Shown here: positions 25,843 through 36,161 of the stretch, piece by piece
Layout of the letters: each line of letters begins with the position of its first letter
Numbering within the stretch: the stretch's first letter is position 1
DNA from: an uncultured Prevotella sp.
Lineage (GTDB): Bacteria > Bacteroidota > Bacteroidia > Bacteroidales > Bacteroidaceae
Direction: 5' to 3'
DNA: 64,000 nt
Assembly (NCBI GenBank): GCA_900315775.1
Contig: ONAJ01000018.1
Location: forward strand, 1 to 64,000
Position numbers and translations under genes: made by a program
Notes under the pieces: model-generated
The model's input: the letters and a program-made list of their open reading frames with translations, nothing else
Told to the model about the DNA's origin: nothing
The model's database searches: none

Positions 25843-26196
25843 TTACTTCGTGGCCTTCTTCTTATTTGCAACAGTCTTCTTCTTACCTTTACGGGTACGA
25901 GCATTGTTCTTGGTGCTCTGACCACGAACAGGAAGACCATGACGATGACGGACTCCACGATAGCAACCAATATCCATCAGTCGCTTGATATTCATCTGGA
26001 TCTCGCTACGGAGATCACCTTCTACTTTGAATTCAGCGCCGATAATTTCACGGATTTTAGCTGCCTGGTCATCAGTCCACTCGCTTACCTTCAGGTCGCG
26101 GTTAACACCAGCCTTATCCAATATCTTTGCTGAACTACTTCGACCAATACCATAGATATAGGTCAATGCGATTTCGCCACGCTTATTCTGGGGCAA
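25843..26196 (-). CDS. rpsM: 30S ribosomal protein S13 (normal start missing)
   Basis: 117 residues from the only in-frame start, a TTG that encodes residue 10 of ordinary S13. The body is normal ([38 protein letters not shown], basic tail [12 protein letters not shown]). The nine residues expected before it (MAIRIVGVD type) are partly present in the DNA: the codons for VGVD are in frame directly upstream. But there is no ATG there, and an in-frame TAA comes soon. An ATG at 26210 is in the wrong frame and meets TAG after three codons. This fits a loss of about 13 bases right after the original ATG. Confidence 0.9.
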   Translation of the reverse strand: MPQNKRGEIALTYIYGIGRSSSAKILDKAGVNRDLKVSEWTDDQAAKIREIIGAEFKVEGDLRSEIQMNIKRLMDIGCYRGVRHRHGLPVRGQSTKNNARTRKGKKKTVANKKKATK

Positions 26197-26242
26197 ATCT
26201 ACTCCAACATGATTTTCTGCCCTATTTTATGCTTATTTAACA

Positions 26243-26359
26243 TTAACCCTGACGAAGCTTAAACTTTGGGTTCTTCTTGTTGATTACGAAAAGACGACCC
26301 TTACGACGTACTATCTTGCAGTCGTCGTTACGCTTCTTTAATGATGCTCTTGTCTTCAT
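26243..26359 (-). CDS. rpmJ: 50S ribosomal protein L36
   Basis: 38 residues, [20 protein letters not shown] at the start and [12 protein letters not shown] at the end. It keeps only one of the zinc-ligand Cys residues of classical L36, so it is the zinc-independent type. It sits between infA and rpsM as usual. Confidence 0.93.
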   Translation of the reverse strand: MKTRASLKKRNDDCKIVRRKGRLFVINKKNPKFKLRQG

Positions 26360-26371
26360 ATAGCTATAATT

Positions 26372-26590
26372 TTATTTGTATCTAAACACAATTCGTCCTT
26401 TGGTGAGATCGTAGGGACTCATCTCTACCTTCACTTTATCACCAGGAAGTATCTTGATGTAGTGCATACGCATCTTTCCTGAGATATGTGCTATGATGGG
26501 CACTCCGTTTTCCAACTCTACCCTGAACATTGCATTTGACAATGCCTCTACGATAGTCCCGTCTTGCTCTATTGCGTCTTGTTTTGCCAT
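26372..26590 (-). CDS. infA: Translation initiation factor IF-1
   Basis: 72 residues with an OB-fold: [40 protein letters not shown] and [13 protein letters not shown]. It binds the 30S A site during initiation. The location between map and rpmJ is the standard one. Confidence 0.97.
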   Translation of the reverse strand: MAKQDAIEQDGTIVEALSNAMFRVELENGVPIIAHISGKMRMHYIKILPGDKVKVEMSPYDLTKGRIVFRYK

Positions 26591-26623
26591 ACTAATTTAA
26601 AAATGAATAAGTTTGTTTACTTA

Positions 26624-27427
26624 TTATGATTCTGATTGCTCGATGTTTTCTACTTCTTCGAACGACGAGAGGATTTCTGCCTTTCCACGTCGTATTGCAA
26701 TGGTATGCTCGAAATGAGCAGCCGGCTTGCCGTCGCGAGTTCTGATTGTCCACATATCTGATGCGTCAAGGAATATCTCGCGAGAGCCCATAGTTACCAT
26801 CGGTTCGATGGCTATACACATGCCAGCCTTTAGCATTACTCCGTTGCCGCGTCTGCCGTAGTTAGGTACTTGCGGATCTTCGTGCATTTCGCGTCCGATA
26901 CCGTGACCTGTCAGTTCGCGTACTATGCCGTAGCCTTGCGCTTCGCAATGTGTCTGGACAGCATAGCTGATGTCGCCTAAATGATGACCTGCGACAGCAT
27001 TCTCTATGGCGAGGTAAAGTGACTCTTTGGTTGTCTTTAGCAGACGCTTGACGTCTTCGCTCACCTCGCCTACACAGAACGTGTATGCCGAGTCGCCATT
27101 AAAACCGTTCAATAACGTGCCGCAGTCGATAGTTATGATGTCACCATCCTTGAGAACTGTCTCTGGGCTTGGTACTCCATGTACCACCACATCATTGACC
27201 GACGTACAGATGCTGGCGGGGAACGGCGCTCCGTTGGGATTGGGGAAGTTCAGGAACGTGGGTTCTGCCCCATGATCTCTAATGAACTCCTCCGCAATCT
27301 TATCCAATTGGAGTGTTGTCACACCAGGCTTGATATGTCGCGCTAACTCGCCAAGGGTCTTACCAACAAGTTGGTTAGCCTGGCGCATCAGCTCTATCTC
27401 GTCCTCGGTCTTCAGAAATATCTTCAT
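26624..27427 (-). CDS. map: Methionine aminopeptidase, type I
   Basis: 267 residues. It removes the initiator Met from nascent proteins. The pita-bread metal site is complete: DIITIDCGTLLNGFNGDSAY (two Asp), GHGIGREMHEDP (His), and the Glu residues in CIAIEPM and HFEHT. It follows secY in the spc cluster. A short acidic C-terminal extension (EEVENIEQSES) is unremarkable. Confidence 0.97.
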   Translation of the reverse strand: MKIFLKTEDEIELMRQANQLVGKTLGELARHIKPGVTTLQLDKIAEEFIRDHGAEPTFLNFPNPNGAPFPASICTSVNDVVVHGVPSPETVLKDGDIITIDCGTLLNGFNGDSAYTFCVGEVSEDVKRLLKTTKESLYLAIENAVAGHHLGDISYAVQTHCEAQGYGIVRELTGHGIGREMHEDPQVPNYGRRGNGVMLKAGMCIAIEPMVTMGSREIFLDASDMWTIRTRDGKPAAHFEHTIAIRRGKAEILSSFEEVENIEQSES

Positions 27428-27436
27428 CTGTGCAAA

Positions 27437-28783
27437 TTAGTATGCACCTGTACCAGCACCTCTGGTTGAACGTACTCTACCTGAATTGAGCAGACCATCA
27501 TAGTGGCGCATCATCAGGTGGCTCTCTATCTGAGTCAGGGTGTCAATAACAACACCGACAAGGATGAGGAGTGATGTTCCTCCGAAGAACTGTGCGAAAC
27601 CGTCCTGAACATTAAGCAGACTTGCGAACGCTGGCATAATTGCTATGAACGCGATGAAGAGCGAACCGGGGAACGTGATGCGTGACATCACGGTGTCGAT
27701 ATAGTCAGCGGTATCCTTGCCAGGCTTTACACCTGGGATGAAACCGTTGTTACGCTTCATGTCCTCTGCCATTTGTGTTGGGTTCAGTGTGATTGCTGTG
27801 TAGAAGTAAGTGAATGCAATGATAAGGAATGCGAACACTATATTATACAACAGACTATGGTGGTTAAGGAGGTTACGGAGTAACCATCCGCTCTGGTCTG
27901 CACTGAGTTGTACGATAGTCAATGGGATGAACATCAACGCCTGAGCGAAGATGATAGGCATCACGTTAGCTGCGAACAACTTCAGTGGGATGTACTGACG
28001 AGCACCACCGTACTGACGGTTGCCGGAAAGGCGCTTTGCATACTGCACGGGGACCTTACGAACACCTTGTGTGAGGAGTATCGCTGCACATATTACTGCA
28101 AAGAGTATGAGCAACTCTACGATAAACATTACGATACCACCACCGGAGATAGCAGTCAGACGACTGGTAGCCTCCTGGATGAATGCCTGTGGCAAACGTG
28201 CGATGATACCTATCATGATTATCAGTGAGATACCGTTACCTATACCCTTGTCGGTGATACGCTCACCAAGCCACAGGATGAACATTGAACCAGCAGCAAG
28301 GATAATGAATCCTGTGAACATGAACTGATTCCATGATACGCCTGTTGCAAGAGCTCCTGCTGCCTGCATCTTCAGGTTAGCAAGATAGGCAGGTCCTTGG
28401 AACAGCAAGATAGCTACGGTGAGTACACGTGTGTACCACTGTATCTTCTTGTGTCCACTCTCACCCTCGCGCTGCATCTTCTGGAAGTAAGGTACTGCTA
28501 CTGCGAGCAGCTGCATTACGATGGATGCAGAGATGTAAGGCATGATTCCCAATGCAAAGATAGAAGCATTTGAGAATGCACCACCTGAGAACATATCAAG
28601 AAGTGACATCAAGCCTCCCGCTGTCTGCTCTTGCAGTTTACCCAGCTGAGCCGGATTAATACCAGGGAGCACGACGAACGAGCCGAAACGATAAATTGCC
28701 ACGAACAAGATGGTGATGAGGATGCGCTCGCGCAGGTCCTCAATACGCCAACAGTTCTTCAGGTACTCTATTAACTTTTTCAT
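27437..28783 (-). CDS. secY: Preprotein translocase subunit SecY
   Basis: 448 residues, ten expected membrane helices. This is the protein-conducting channel used by all the signal-peptide proteins in this window. Visible signatures are LGIMPYISASIVMQLL, the pore and plug region after GGAFSNAS, and NNGFIPGVKPGKDTADYID. It is placed between rplO and map as usual. Confidence 0.98.
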   Translation of the reverse strand: MKKLIEYLKNCWRIEDLRERILITILFVAIYRFGSFVVLPGINPAQLGKLQEQTAGGLMSLLDMFSGGAFSNASIFALGIMPYISASIVMQLLAVAVPYFQKMQREGESGHKKIQWYTRVLTVAILLFQGPAYLANLKMQAAGALATGVSWNQFMFTGFIILAAGSMFILWLGERITDKGIGNGISLIIMIGIIARLPQAFIQEATSRLTAISGGGIVMFIVELLILFAVICAAILLTQGVRKVPVQYAKRLSGNRQYGGARQYIPLKLFAANVMPIIFAQALMFIPLTIVQLSADQSGWLLRNLLNHHSLLYNIVFAFLIIAFTYFYTAITLNPTQMAEDMKRNNGFIPGVKPGKDTADYIDTVMSRITFPGSLFIAFIAIMPAFASLLNVQDGFAQFFGGTSLLILVGVVIDTLTQIESHLMMRHYDGLLNSGRVRSTRGAGTGAY

Positions 28784-28791
28784 TGAAACGT

Positions 28792-29238
28792 TTAAATTAT
28801 TGTTGCGGTTCCACCTACTGCCTTAATGGCTTCTTCTGCGGTCTTTGAGAATGCATTAGCCTCTACCTCGAGCTTAGCCTTGAGCTCACCCATACCAAGA
28901 ACTTTTACAAGTTCCTTGCCGTTGGTGAGACCAGCAGCCTGAAGTTCAGCAATACCGATCTTTGTAAGACCCTTACTCTCTGCAAGCTTCTGGAGTGTAG
29001 AGAGGTTTACTGCGAAGTACTCTTTATGGTTGATGTTCTTGAAGCCAAACTTTGGTACTCGGCGCTGCAGAGGCATCTGACCACCTTCGAAACCAATCTT
29101 CTTCTTGTAACCAGAGCGTGCCTTAGCACCCTTGTGTCCACGAGTAGAAGTACCTCCAAGACCAGAACCTGGACCACGTCCTATTCTACGACGAGAATGT
29201 GTTGAGCCTTCAGCTGGTTTTAAAGTATGTAATTTCAT
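28792..29238 (-). CDS. rplO: 50S ribosomal protein L15
   Basis: 148 residues, with HTLKPAEGSTHSRRRIGRGP at the start and the Gly-rich loop GSGLGGTSTRGHKGAKARSG that threads into 23S rRNA. The C-terminal half is globular. Directly upstream of secY. Confidence 0.98.
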   Translation of the reverse strand: MKLHTLKPAEGSTHSRRRIGRGPGSGLGGTSTRGHKGAKARSGYKKKIGFEGGQMPLQRRVPKFGFKNINHKEYFAVNLSTLQKLAESKGLTKIGIAELQAAGLTNGKELVKVLGMGELKAKLEVEANAFSKTAEEAIKAVGGTATII

Positions 29239-29269
29239 AATGTGTTACTAATTTGATGTTTAACGTTTA

Positions 29270-29446
29270 TTATTCTACTACGGTTACCAAGTGATGAACT
29301 TTACGGATCATACCACGTACCGATGGGTTGTCCTCGAGTTCTACTACCTGAGAGATCTTGCGCAGTCCAAGTGCATCAAGAGTTCTCTTCTGATCAATAG
29401 GAGCACCGATCTTGCTCTTTATCTGCTTAACCTTAATTTTTGCCAT
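29270..29446 (-). CDS. rpmD: 50S ribosomal protein L30
   Basis: 58 residues, beginning [16 protein letters not shown], with [16 protein letters not shown] and [13 protein letters not shown]. All are standard for bacterial L30. It sits between rpsE and rplO. Confidence 0.96.
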   Translation of the reverse strand: MAKIKVKQIKSKIGAPIDQKRTLDALGLRKISQVVELEDNPSVRGMIRKVHHLVTVVE

Positions 29447-29465
29447 TTCTATTGTCTCCTATCAT

Positions 29466-29978
29466 TTAACCGTTAAATACTCTGTCCAGACTGATACCGC
29501 GAGTCTGTGCTACTGTGTAAGCGTCGCGGATTTCACTCAGTGCCTTAATAGTTGCCTTAACGAGGTTGTGTGGGTTAGAAGAGCCCTTGCTCTTTGCGAG
29601 CACGTCCTTAACACCAACACTCTCAAGTACAGCACGCATAGCACCACCAGCTACAAGACCAGTACCGGCTGCAGCAGGACGAAGCAATACGTGAGCACCA
29701 CCAAAGCGAGCCTCAATCTCGTGTGGAATTGTGCCCTTAAGAACGGGAACCTTTACCAAGTTCTTCTTAGCAGCCTCTGTGCCCTTAGAGATAGCGGCTG
29801 TAACTTCGCCTGCTTTTCCAAGACCCCAGCCGATGATACCATTACCATCGCCGACTACTACGATTGCTGCAAATGTAAAGGTACGACCACCCTTTGTTAC
29901 CTTGGTCACACGGTTAATAGCAACCAGACGGTCTTTCAACTCAACGTCACTATTTATCTTAACTTTGTTCATTGCCAT
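29466..29978 (-). CDS. rpsE: 30S ribosomal protein S5
   Basis: 170 residues with the double-stranded-RNA-binding-like N-terminal domain ([39 protein letters not shown]) and the C-terminal domain ([20 protein letters not shown]). S5 contributes to decoding accuracy. Confidence 0.98.
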   Translation of the reverse strand: MAMNKVKINSDVELKDRLVAINRVTKVTKGGRTFTFAAIVVVGDGNGIIGWGLGKAGEVTAAISKGTEAAKKNLVKVPVLKGTIPHEIEARFGGAHVLLRPAAAGTGLVAGGAMRAVLESVGVKDVLAKSKGSSNPHNLVKATIKALSEIRDAYTVAQTRGISLDRVFNG

Positions 29979-29984
29979 AATCGT

Positions 29985-30329
29985 TTAAAATTTAAGTCCA
30001 CCTTTACGTGCACCGTCAGCAAGCTCCTTAACACGTCCGTGGTAGAGATAACCGTTACGGTCGAATACCACCTGAGAGATACCTGCCTCCTGTGCGTTCT
30101 TTGCTATCATTTCACCAACTTTAGCAGCCTGCTCCTTCTTAGGCATTGCTTCCATTCCGAGTGAGGATGCTGAAGCAAGTGTCTTGCCCTCGAGGTCATT
30201 AATTACCTGAGCATAAATCTGCTTGTTTGAACGGAACACGCTCAAGCGAGGACGCTCTGCGGTGCCGTTAACACTCTTGCGAATTCTGAACTTTATCTTG
30301 ATTCGTCTTTCTACTTTCTTTGTCGTCAT
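29985..30329 (-). CDS. rplR: 50S ribosomal protein L18
   Basis: 114 residues, beginning [19 protein letters not shown], then [18 protein letters not shown] and [20 protein letters not shown]. It binds 5S rRNA with L5. Spacing to rpsE is 6 bases. Confidence 0.98.
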   Translation of the reverse strand: MTTKKVERRIKIKFRIRKSVNGTAERPRLSVFRSNKQIYAQVINDLEGKTLASASSLGMEAMPKKEQAAKVGEMIAKNAQEAGISQVVFDRNGYLYHGRVKELADGARKGGLKF

Positions 30330-30362
30330 AATCTTTTAATTTACGATTTTCAATTTATAAGA

Positions 30363-30929
30363 TTACTTAGCCGCTGCTGACTTACCAGACTTTCTGCGGA
30401 TAACCTCGCCTTTGAACAAGATACCTTTTCCTTTATAAGGCTCAGGCATACGGAAAGAACGAATCTTAGCACAAATGAGTCCGAGCAATTGCTTGTCGCA
30501 TGACTCTAATACAATCTGAGGATTCTGGTTACGCTCCATCTTTGTCTCAACCTTAACCTCCTTAGGAAGCTGGATGAAGATGGGGTGTGTGTAACCCAGT
30601 GCGAATTCAATGAGGTTACCCTGGTTTGATACACGATAACCGACACCAACAAGCTCCATTTCCTTCTTGTAACCTTCGCTAACGCCAACAACCATGTTGT
30701 TTACGAGTGAACGGTACAGACCGTGGAAAGCCTGCTTCTGCTTATAGTTGACAGGACTGTTCTCATCGACTTCAAACTCGATGTGAGCATCCTCAATCTT
30801 TACGATGATAGATGGATCAACCTTCTGTGAAAGTTCGCCCTTAGGACCTTTCACTGTTACTATGCCGTCCTTCTGAGTAACTGTTACTCCTGCGGGAATA
30901 TTTATTGGCAACTTACCTATTCTTGACAT
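30363..30929 (-). CDS. rplF: 50S ribosomal protein L6
   Basis: 188 residues, two repeated alpha/beta domains. SRIGKLPINIPAGVTVT and GLYRSLVNNMVVGVSEGY mark the first; PYKGKGILFKGEVIRRKSGK marks the C-terminus. It lies near the factor-binding region of the 50S. Confidence 0.98.
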   Translation of the reverse strand: MSRIGKLPINIPAGVTVTQKDGIVTVKGPKGELSQKVDPSIIVKIEDAHIEFEVDENSPVNYKQKQAFHGLYRSLVNNMVVGVSEGYKKEMELVGVGYRVSNQGNLIEFALGYTHPIFIQLPKEVKVETKMERNQNPQIVLESCDKQLLGLICAKIRSFRMPEPYKGKGILFKGEVIRRKSGKSAAAK

Positions 30930-30948
30930 ACGTTTGTCCTCCTCTTAA

Positions 30949-31344
30949 TTAATAAACATAGCAAAGAACCTCACCACCAATCTTGAGTGCTGAAGCCTCC
31001 TTGTTTGTCATTACACCTTGAGACGTAGATAGAATTGCTATACCCAGTCCGTTAATTACTCTCGGCATGTCCTTGTAACCAGTGTACTTACGAAGACCTG
31101 GTGTGGACACTCTTCTGAGCGACTTAATAGCGCTCTGCTTTGTTGCGGGATCATACTTCAAGGCAATCTTGATTGTTCCCTGAGGACCATCCTCGATGAA
31201 CTTGTAGTTCAGGATGTAGCCCTTCTCGAAGAGGATCTTAGTGATTTCCTTCTTCAAGTTTGACGCTGGCACTTCTACAACACGGTGATTAGCCATGATT
31301 GCATTTCTCAACCTCGTCAAAAAATCTGCTATTGGATCTGTCAT
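30949..31344 (-). CDS. rpsH: 30S ribosomal protein S8
   Basis: 131 residues: MTDPIADFLTRLRNAIMANH and GLGIAILSTSQGVMTNKEA are the conserved N- and C-terminal RNA-binding motifs. S8 is a central-domain assembly protein and, in E. coli, the translational repressor of the spc operon. Confidence 0.98.
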   Translation of the reverse strand: MTDPIADFLTRLRNAIMANHRVVEVPASNLKKEITKILFEKGYILNYKFIEDGPQGTIKIALKYDPATKQSAIKSLRRVSTPGLRKYTGYKDMPRVINGLGIAILSTSQGVMTNKEASALKIGGEVLCYVY

Positions 31345-31397
31345 AATATAAATTGTTTAATTGATCGGGACTCCCCCGATAATATTAAAAAATACTC

Positions 31398-31700
31398 TTA
31401 CCAGCTTGCTTTCTTTACGCCTGGGATAAGACCTGCTGATGCCATCTCACGGAACTGTATACGAGAGATACCGAACTGACGGATATATCCTTTTGGACGT
31501 CCGGTAATCTTGCAACGGTTGTGCAGACGGATAGGGTTAGCGTTACGTGGGATGCTCTGCAGTTTGCGAGCAGCCTCATAAGCTTCTGCAGGGTCGTCTG
31601 TCTTTGCGATGATCTGCTTCAGAGCAGCACGTTTCTCAGCGTAGCGAGCAACAAGTTTAGCGCGCTTTACCTCGCGAGCTTTCATTGATTCTTTTGCCAT
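31398..31700 (-). CDS. rpsN: 30S ribosomal protein S14 (zinc-free type)
   Basis: 100 residues with [20 protein letters not shown] and the C-terminal [11 protein letters not shown]. It lacks the CXXC pair of short zinc-binding S14 and has the longer helical N-terminal part, so it is the C-minus type. Located between rplE and rpsH. Confidence 0.97.
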   Translation of the reverse strand: MAKESMKAREVKRAKLVARYAEKRAALKQIIAKTDDPAEAYEAARKLQSIPRNANPIRLHNRCKITGRPKGYIRQFGISRIQFREMASAGLIPGVKKASW

Positions 31701-31705
31701 ATCTC

Positions 31706-32263
31706 TTAATCGTTTTTAGCGTTCTTGAAAGGAAGACCAAATGCCTTGAGCAGTGCATAACCCTCTTCGTCAGTCTTTGCAGAAGTAACGAAAGTGATGT
31801 TCATACCCTGAATGCGGTCGATAGAGTCGATATTGATTTCAGGGAAGATAATCTGCTCCTGAATACCCAGAGTGTAGTTTCCACGTCCGTCGAACTTGCT
31901 CTCGATACCCTTGAAGTCACGGATACGAGGAAGTGCGATACGAACAAGGCGCTCCAAGAATTCGTACATACGCTCGCGACGCAGAGTTACCATAACGCCG
32001 ATAGGCATCTTCTTACGTAACTTGAAGTTCGCGATATCCTTTTTAGAATAGGTGGCTACTGCCTTCTGACCAGTGATAGTAGAAATCTCGTTGATTGCTA
32101 CGTCAATGATCTTCTTATCCTGTGTAGCGTCACCCAGTCCCTGGTTAACTACAATCTTCTTCAGTACAGGAATCTGCATTGAAGATGAGTAGTTGAACTG
32201 CTTCTGCAGTGCAGGAGCTATTGTCTCCTTATACTGCTTCTTTAACTGTGCTGTATTTGCCAT
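31706..32263 (-). CDS. rplE: 50S ribosomal protein L5
   Basis: 185 residues with [39 protein letters not shown] and [20 protein letters not shown]. It binds 5S rRNA and contacts the P-site tRNA. Its ATG overlaps the rplX stop codon by one base (TAATG), so translation is coupled. Confidence 0.98.
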   Translation of the reverse strand: MANTAQLKKQYKETIAPALQKQFNYSSSMQIPVLKKIVVNQGLGDATQDKKIIDVAINEISTITGQKAVATYSKKDIANFKLRKKMPIGVMVTLRRERMYEFLERLVRIALPRIRDFKGIESKFDGRGNYTLGIQEQIIFPEINIDSIDRIQGMNITFVTSAKTDEEGYALLKAFGLPFKNAKND

Positions 32264-32580
32264 TACTTAATCTCCTCCCCTGACTTTTTAGCGATTCGTA
32301 TGACATTCTTACCCTCTCTCTTTACAGAGACGCGTGTAGCTTTGCCACTCTTAGGGTCAACCAAACTAAGGTTTGAAATATGGATTGGTGCCTCCTGCTT
32401 TACGATACCACCCTGAGGGTTCTTAGCGCTGGGCTTCATGCTCTTAGAAACCATATTGATTCCCTCGACAAGAGCACGCTGCTCCTTTACCAATACTTTG
32501 AGCACCTTTCCCGTCTTGCCCTTATCCTCACCGGCAAGGACAATCACGTTGTCGTTTTTCTTAATATGTAACTTTGTCAT
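32263..32580 (-). CDS. rplX: 50S ribosomal protein L24
   Basis: 105 residues with the KOW motif [20 protein letters not shown], and [21 protein letters not shown]. It initiates 50S assembly. TAATG overlap with rplE. Confidence 0.98.
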   Translation of the reverse strand: MTKLHIKKNDNVIVLAGEDKGKTGKVLKVLVKEQRALVEGINMVSKSMKPSAKNPQGGIVKQEAPIHISNLSLVDPKSGKATRVSVKREGKNVIRIAKKSGEEIK

Positions 32581-32599
32581 TACTCTTTTCTTTTAATGA

Positions 32600-32965
32600 T
32601 TAAAGAACCTCAGGTGCCAAAGAAACGACCTTCATGTTTACTGCACGCAACTCACGAGCTACAGGGCCGAAGATACGGCTGCCACGAAGCTCACCAGCGT
32701 TGTTGAGCAGTACGCATGCGTTATCGTCGAAACGGATGTATGAACCGTCAGCACGACGAATCTCCTTCTTTGTGCGTACAATTAAAGCCTTTGATACTGC
32801 ACCTTTTTTAACATCACTTGTAGGAATGGCGTTCTTGATTGCAACAACAATAACGTCACCTACGCTGGCATAACGGCGGCGGGTACCACCCAGCACACGG
32901 ATGCAGAGTGCCTCACGAGCACCGCTGTTATCACATACCGTAAGTCTTGATTCTGCTTGTATCAT
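32600..32965 (-). CDS. rplN: 50S ribosomal protein L14
   Basis: 121 residues: [35 protein letters not shown], and [13 protein letters not shown] are diagnostic. It binds 23S rRNA and forms part of the subunit interface. Two bases separate it from rpsQ. Confidence 0.98.
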   Translation of the reverse strand: MIQAESRLTVCDNSGAREALCIRVLGGTRRRYASVGDVIVVAIKNAIPTSDVKKGAVSKALIVRTKKEIRRADGSYIRFDDNACVLLNNAGELRGSRIFGPVARELRAVNMKVVSLAPEVL

Positions 32966-32967
32966 AA

Positions 32968-33225
32968 TTACTTAGCTTTTTCAATTATTGAAACCAATCT
33001 CCATCTCTTTGTTTTTGACAAAGGACGAGTCTCCATAATGAGGACGGTATCACCGATATTAGCCTCATTCTTCTCATCGTGTGCATGATACTTCTTAGTC
33101 TTCTGCACAAACTTACCATAAATAGGGTGCTTCTCCTTGAACTTGGCAGCTATAACAATGGTTTTATCCATTTTGTTGCTGATAACCACACCCTGTCTTG
33201 TCTTTCTTAAATTTCTTGTTTCCAT
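32968..33225 (-). CDS. rpsQ: 30S ribosomal protein S17
   Basis: 85 residues from [20 protein letters not shown], an OB-fold protein that binds 16S rRNA. A second in-frame ATG three codons earlier (33234) is possible, but METRNLRK is the usual start in Bacteroidetes. The C-terminal motif is [15 protein letters not shown]. Confidence 0.96.
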   Translation of the reverse strand: METRNLRKTRQGVVISNKMDKTIVIAAKFKEKHPIYGKFVQKTKKYHAHDEKNEANIGDTVLIMETRPLSKTKRWRLVSIIEKAK

Positions 33226-33236
33226 CTGGACCATTG

Positions 33237-33431
33237 TTATTTATTAAGTTCTCTTTGGCGAAGTTCTGTCTTCAGACGTGCTACGTCGCGACGAACGGCC
33301 TTGATCTGAGAAGGATTCTCCAGAGGAGTGATTGCATGGTTGAGCTTAAGCTGGTTCAGCTTTGCTTCCTCACTCTCTATGCGCTCTGCTAATGCTTTAG
33401 CGTCGAGCCCCTTAATTTCACTTGTCTTCAT
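33237..33431 (-). CDS. rpmC: 50S ribosomal protein L29
   Basis: 64 residues, two-helix protein at the tunnel exit: [20 protein letters not shown] and [15 protein letters not shown]. Three-base gap to rplP. Confidence 0.97.
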   Translation of the reverse strand: MKTSEIKGLDAKALAERIESEEAKLNQLKLNHAITPLENPSQIKAVRRDVARLKTELRQRELNK

Positions 33432-33434
33432 CTT

Positions 33435-33863
33435 TTAAGCGTTTTTATCGTAATCACGTCTAACTATAAACTTTGTCTTAACAGGAAGTTTCTGAGCTCC
33501 GAGACGAAGTGCTTCCTTAGCAATATCGAAAGGAACGCCCTCTACTTCAAAAAGAACACGTCCTGGTGTCACTGGAGCTACCCATCCTGCGGGGTCTCCC
33601 TTACCTTTACCCATTCGGACGTCAGCAGGCTTACGTGTGATTGGTTTGTCCGGGAATACACGAATCCATACCTGTCCTTCACGCTGCATGTAACGGTTGA
33701 TCGCAACACGGGCAGCCTCCAACTGGCGGCTGTCGAGCCATTTTGCATCAAGTGTCTTTATGCCGAATGAGCCAAAAGCCAACTGTGTACCTCTGTGGGC
33801 GTTGCCTTTATTGCCACGACCGTCTTGAGGTCTTCTATATCTTACTCTTTTAGGCTGTAACAT
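33435..33863 (-). CDS. rplP: 50S ribosomal protein L16
   Basis: 142 residues. [40 protein letters not shown] and [20 protein letters not shown] are standard. It supports the tRNA-binding sites of the 50S. Confidence 0.98.
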   Translation of the reverse strand: MLQPKRVRYRRPQDGRGNKGNAHRGTQLAFGSFGIKTLDAKWLDSRQLEAARVAINRYMQREGQVWIRVFPDKPITRKPADVRMGKGKGDPAGWVAPVTPGRVLFEVEGVPFDIAKEALRLGAQKLPVKTKFIVRRDYDKNA

Positions 33864-33877
33864 GATAAATTCTTGAT

Positions 33878-34600
33878 TTAACGGTTATTGTTTCTTTTAC
33901 GGTTGCCGCCACGCTTTGCTCCTGCTGGGCGTCCACCCTGCTTCTCCTGAGCGAAGTTAGGAGTAAGATCTACCTTGTCGTAAATCTCACCACGGCAAAT
34001 CCATACCTTAATACCAAGCAGACCAACCTTTGTCAGCGCTTCTGCCTGACAGTAGTCAATGTCTGCACGGAAAGTGTGCAGAGGAGTACGGCCTTCCTTG
34101 AACATTTCCTTACGTGCCATTTCAGCACCGTTCAAACGACCTGTAATCTGTACTTTGATACCCTCGGCACCTGCGCGCATTGTGTTGGCTACTGCCATCT
34201 TGATAGCGCGACGGTATGCTATCTTGCCTTCTACCTGGCGAGCGATATTGTTGGCTACGATAGTTGCATCGAGGTCTGGTTTCTTTACTTCAAAGATGTT
34301 AATCTGAACATCCTTGTCGTAGAGCTTCTTCAACTCCTCTTTCAGATTGTCAACGTCTTGACCACCTTTACCAATGACGAGTCCTGGGCGGGCTGTGCAA
34401 ATAGTAATGGTAACCAGTTTCAGTGTACGTTCGATGACAATTTTGCTTACGCTTGCCTTTGCAAGACGCTCGTTAAGATACTTACGGATTTTTCTGTCTT
34501 CTACCAGATTGTCACCGAAGTTCTTGCCACCAAACCAGTTTGAGTCCCAACCGCGGATGATTCCCAGACGATTGCTTATTGGATTAACTTTCTGTCCCAT
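33878..34600 (-). CDS. rpsC: 30S ribosomal protein S3
   Basis: 240 residues: [19 protein letters not shown], a KH domain with [18 protein letters not shown], and the C-terminal domain with [19 protein letters not shown]. The tail is Gly/Arg/Asn-rich. S3 lines the mRNA entry. Confidence 0.98.
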   Translation of the reverse strand: MGQKVNPISNRLGIIRGWDSNWFGGKNFGDNLVEDRKIRKYLNERLAKASVSKIVIERTLKLVTITICTARPGLVIGKGGQDVDNLKEELKKLYDKDVQINIFEVKKPDLDATIVANNIARQVEGKIAYRRAIKMAVANTMRAGAEGIKVQITGRLNGAEMARKEMFKEGRTPLHTFRADIDYCQAEALTKVGLLGIKVWICRGEIYDKVDLTPNFAQEKQGGRPAGAKRGGNRKRNNNR

Positions 34601-34608
34601 TATACTTA

Positions 34609-35013
34609 TTATTTTTCGTCATTAGTTTTAGCATCCACAAAGAGTGTTACGTGGTTCGAACGCTTACGGATACGATATCCACGACCCTGTGGTGCAGGTC
34701 TCATACGCTTCATAGTAACGCCTTCGTCAACGAAGACTTTAGAGATATAGAGTTCGCCGTCTTCTGCTTTGCGATCATTCTTGGCTTCCCAATTGGCAAT
34801 AGCAGAGCGGAGAAGCTTCTCTACATCGGCAGCTGCAGCTTTCTTAGAGAATCTGAGCACGCCGAGAGCGCGGTTTACTTCCATACCGCGAATCATATCA
34901 ACGACATAGCGCATCTTGCGAGGTGAAGAGGGAACTCCCTTGAGCTTCGCAAAATACAATGTCTTCAGGGCTTCTTTTCTTTTTTCAGCCGCTATCTTTT
35001 TTCTTGCTCCCAT
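34609..35013 (-). CDS. rplV: 50S ribosomal protein L22
   Basis: 134 residues with [20 protein letters not shown] and the tunnel-lining hairpin [20 protein letters not shown]. Location between rpsS and rpsC is standard. Confidence 0.98.
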   Translation of the reverse strand: MGARKKIAAEKRKEALKTLYFAKLKGVPSSPRKMRYVVDMIRGMEVNRALGVLRFSKKAAAADVEKLLRSAIANWEAKNDRKAEDGELYISKVFVDEGVTMKRMRPAPQGRGYRIRKRSNHVTLFVDAKTNDEK

Positions 35014-35047
35014 TATTATTCTACTTTTTTAAATGGTTTAAGCCTGT

Positions 35048-35314
35048 TTATTTCTTGTTACCTGCATGGCCTCCGAAACGACGAGTTGGAGCGAACTCTC
35101 CTAACTTGTGTCCTACCATATTCTCGGTAATGTAAACAGGGATAAATTTGTTTCCGTTATGAACAGCTACAGTGTGTCCCACAAAGTCTGGGGAAATCAT
35201 TGAAGCTCTGGCCCATGTCTTAACGACATTCTTTTTACCACTCTCGTTCATTGCGAGAATCTTCTTCTCGAGTGATACGTTGATATATGGACCTTTTTTA
35301 AGTGAACGACTCAT
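35048..35314 (-). CDS. rpsS: 30S ribosomal protein S19
   Basis: 88 residues: [37 protein letters not shown] and [14 protein letters not shown]. It sits on the 30S head close to S13. Confidence 0.98.
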   Translation of the reverse strand: MSRSLKKGPYINVSLEKKILAMNESGKKNVVKTWARASMISPDFVGHTVAVHNGNKFIPVYITENMVGHKLGEFAPTRRFGGHAGNKK

Positions 35315-35336
35315 AATCTATTCAGTTTACTTTTAA

Positions 35337-36161
35337 TTATTTACTTGCTCGTGCAATGATATACTTATTTGAAAGTTTCTTTGGTGCGCGTGTCTTGAGA
35401 CCCTTAGCGTACAAGCCCTTACGTGAACGTGGGTGTCCACCAGACTGACGACCTTCACCACCACCCATTGGGTGATCAACAGGGTTCATAACAACACCAC
35501 GGTTGTGAGGACGACGTCCCAACCAACGAGAGCGTCCAGCCTTACCAGACTGCTCCAGAGCGTGGTCTGCATTACCTACTACACCTACAGTTGCCTTACA
35601 AGCACTGAGAATCTTACGAGTTTCTCCCGATGGGAGCTTAATCACACAATAACTGCCTTCACGAGAAGTGAGCTGAGCGAAGTTACCTGCCGAACGAACC
35701 AACTTAGCGCCCTGACCAGGACGAAGTTCGATGTTGTGGATTACCGTACCTACAGGGATGCTCTCCAGAGGAAGTGCATTACCTACCTCAGGAGCAGCCT
35801 CTGCGCCTGACAGCAATGTAGCACCTACCTGAAGTCCGTTAGGAGCGATAATGTAACGTTTTTCACCATCAGCGTAGAACAACAATGCGATACGAGCCGA
35901 ACGGTTTGGATCGTACTCTATTGTCTTTACTACAGCTGGAACACCATCTTTCTCTCGCTTGAAGTCGATCAGACGATACTTCTGCTTATGACCGCCACCC
36001 ATGTAGCGTACAGTCATCTTACCGGTGTTGTTTCGACCACCAGTAGAGCGCTTACCGCGTACGAGAGACTTCTCTGGCACGGATGCAGTAATATCCTCGA
36101 ACGTGCCAATAATCTTGTGTCTTTGACCCGGAGTTACGGGCTTTAATTTACGTACTGCCCC
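35337..36161 (-). CDS. rplB: 50S ribosomal protein L2 (start codon missing)
   Basis: The frame encodes a complete 274-residue L2 if codon 1 is counted: [20 protein letters not shown] directly follows a GGG triplet at 36161-36159 where ATG should be, and TAA lies one codon before that. The rest is intact ([40 protein letters not shown] with the conserved peptidyl-transferase His region). The first usable start inside the frame is a GTG at 36080 that would remove 27 conserved residues. The 5' end overlaps rplW by 19 bases. Best explained by a deletion that joined rplW codon ~86 to the last base of the rplB ATG, real or artefactual. Confidence 0.9.
   Translation of the reverse strand, partial: GAVRKLKPVTPGQRHKIIGTFEDITASVPEKSLVRGKRSTGGRNNTGKMTVRYMGGGHKQKYRLIDFKREKDGVPAVVKTIEYDPNRSARIALLFYADGEKRYIIAPNGLQVGATLLSGAEAAPEVGNALPLESIPVGTVIHNIELRPGQGAKLVRSAGNFAQLTSREGSYCVIKLPSGETRKILSACKATVGVVGNADHALEQSGKAGRSRWLGRRPHNRGVVMNPVDHPMGGGEGRQSGGHPRSRKGLYAKGLKTRAPKKLSNKYIIARASK

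Noticed and set aside
36080..36161. GTG at 36080 as the real rplB start
   Set aside because: It would remove 27 residues conserved in all L2 proteins, and the codons for those residues are intact upstream. A lesion at codon 1 explains the data better.
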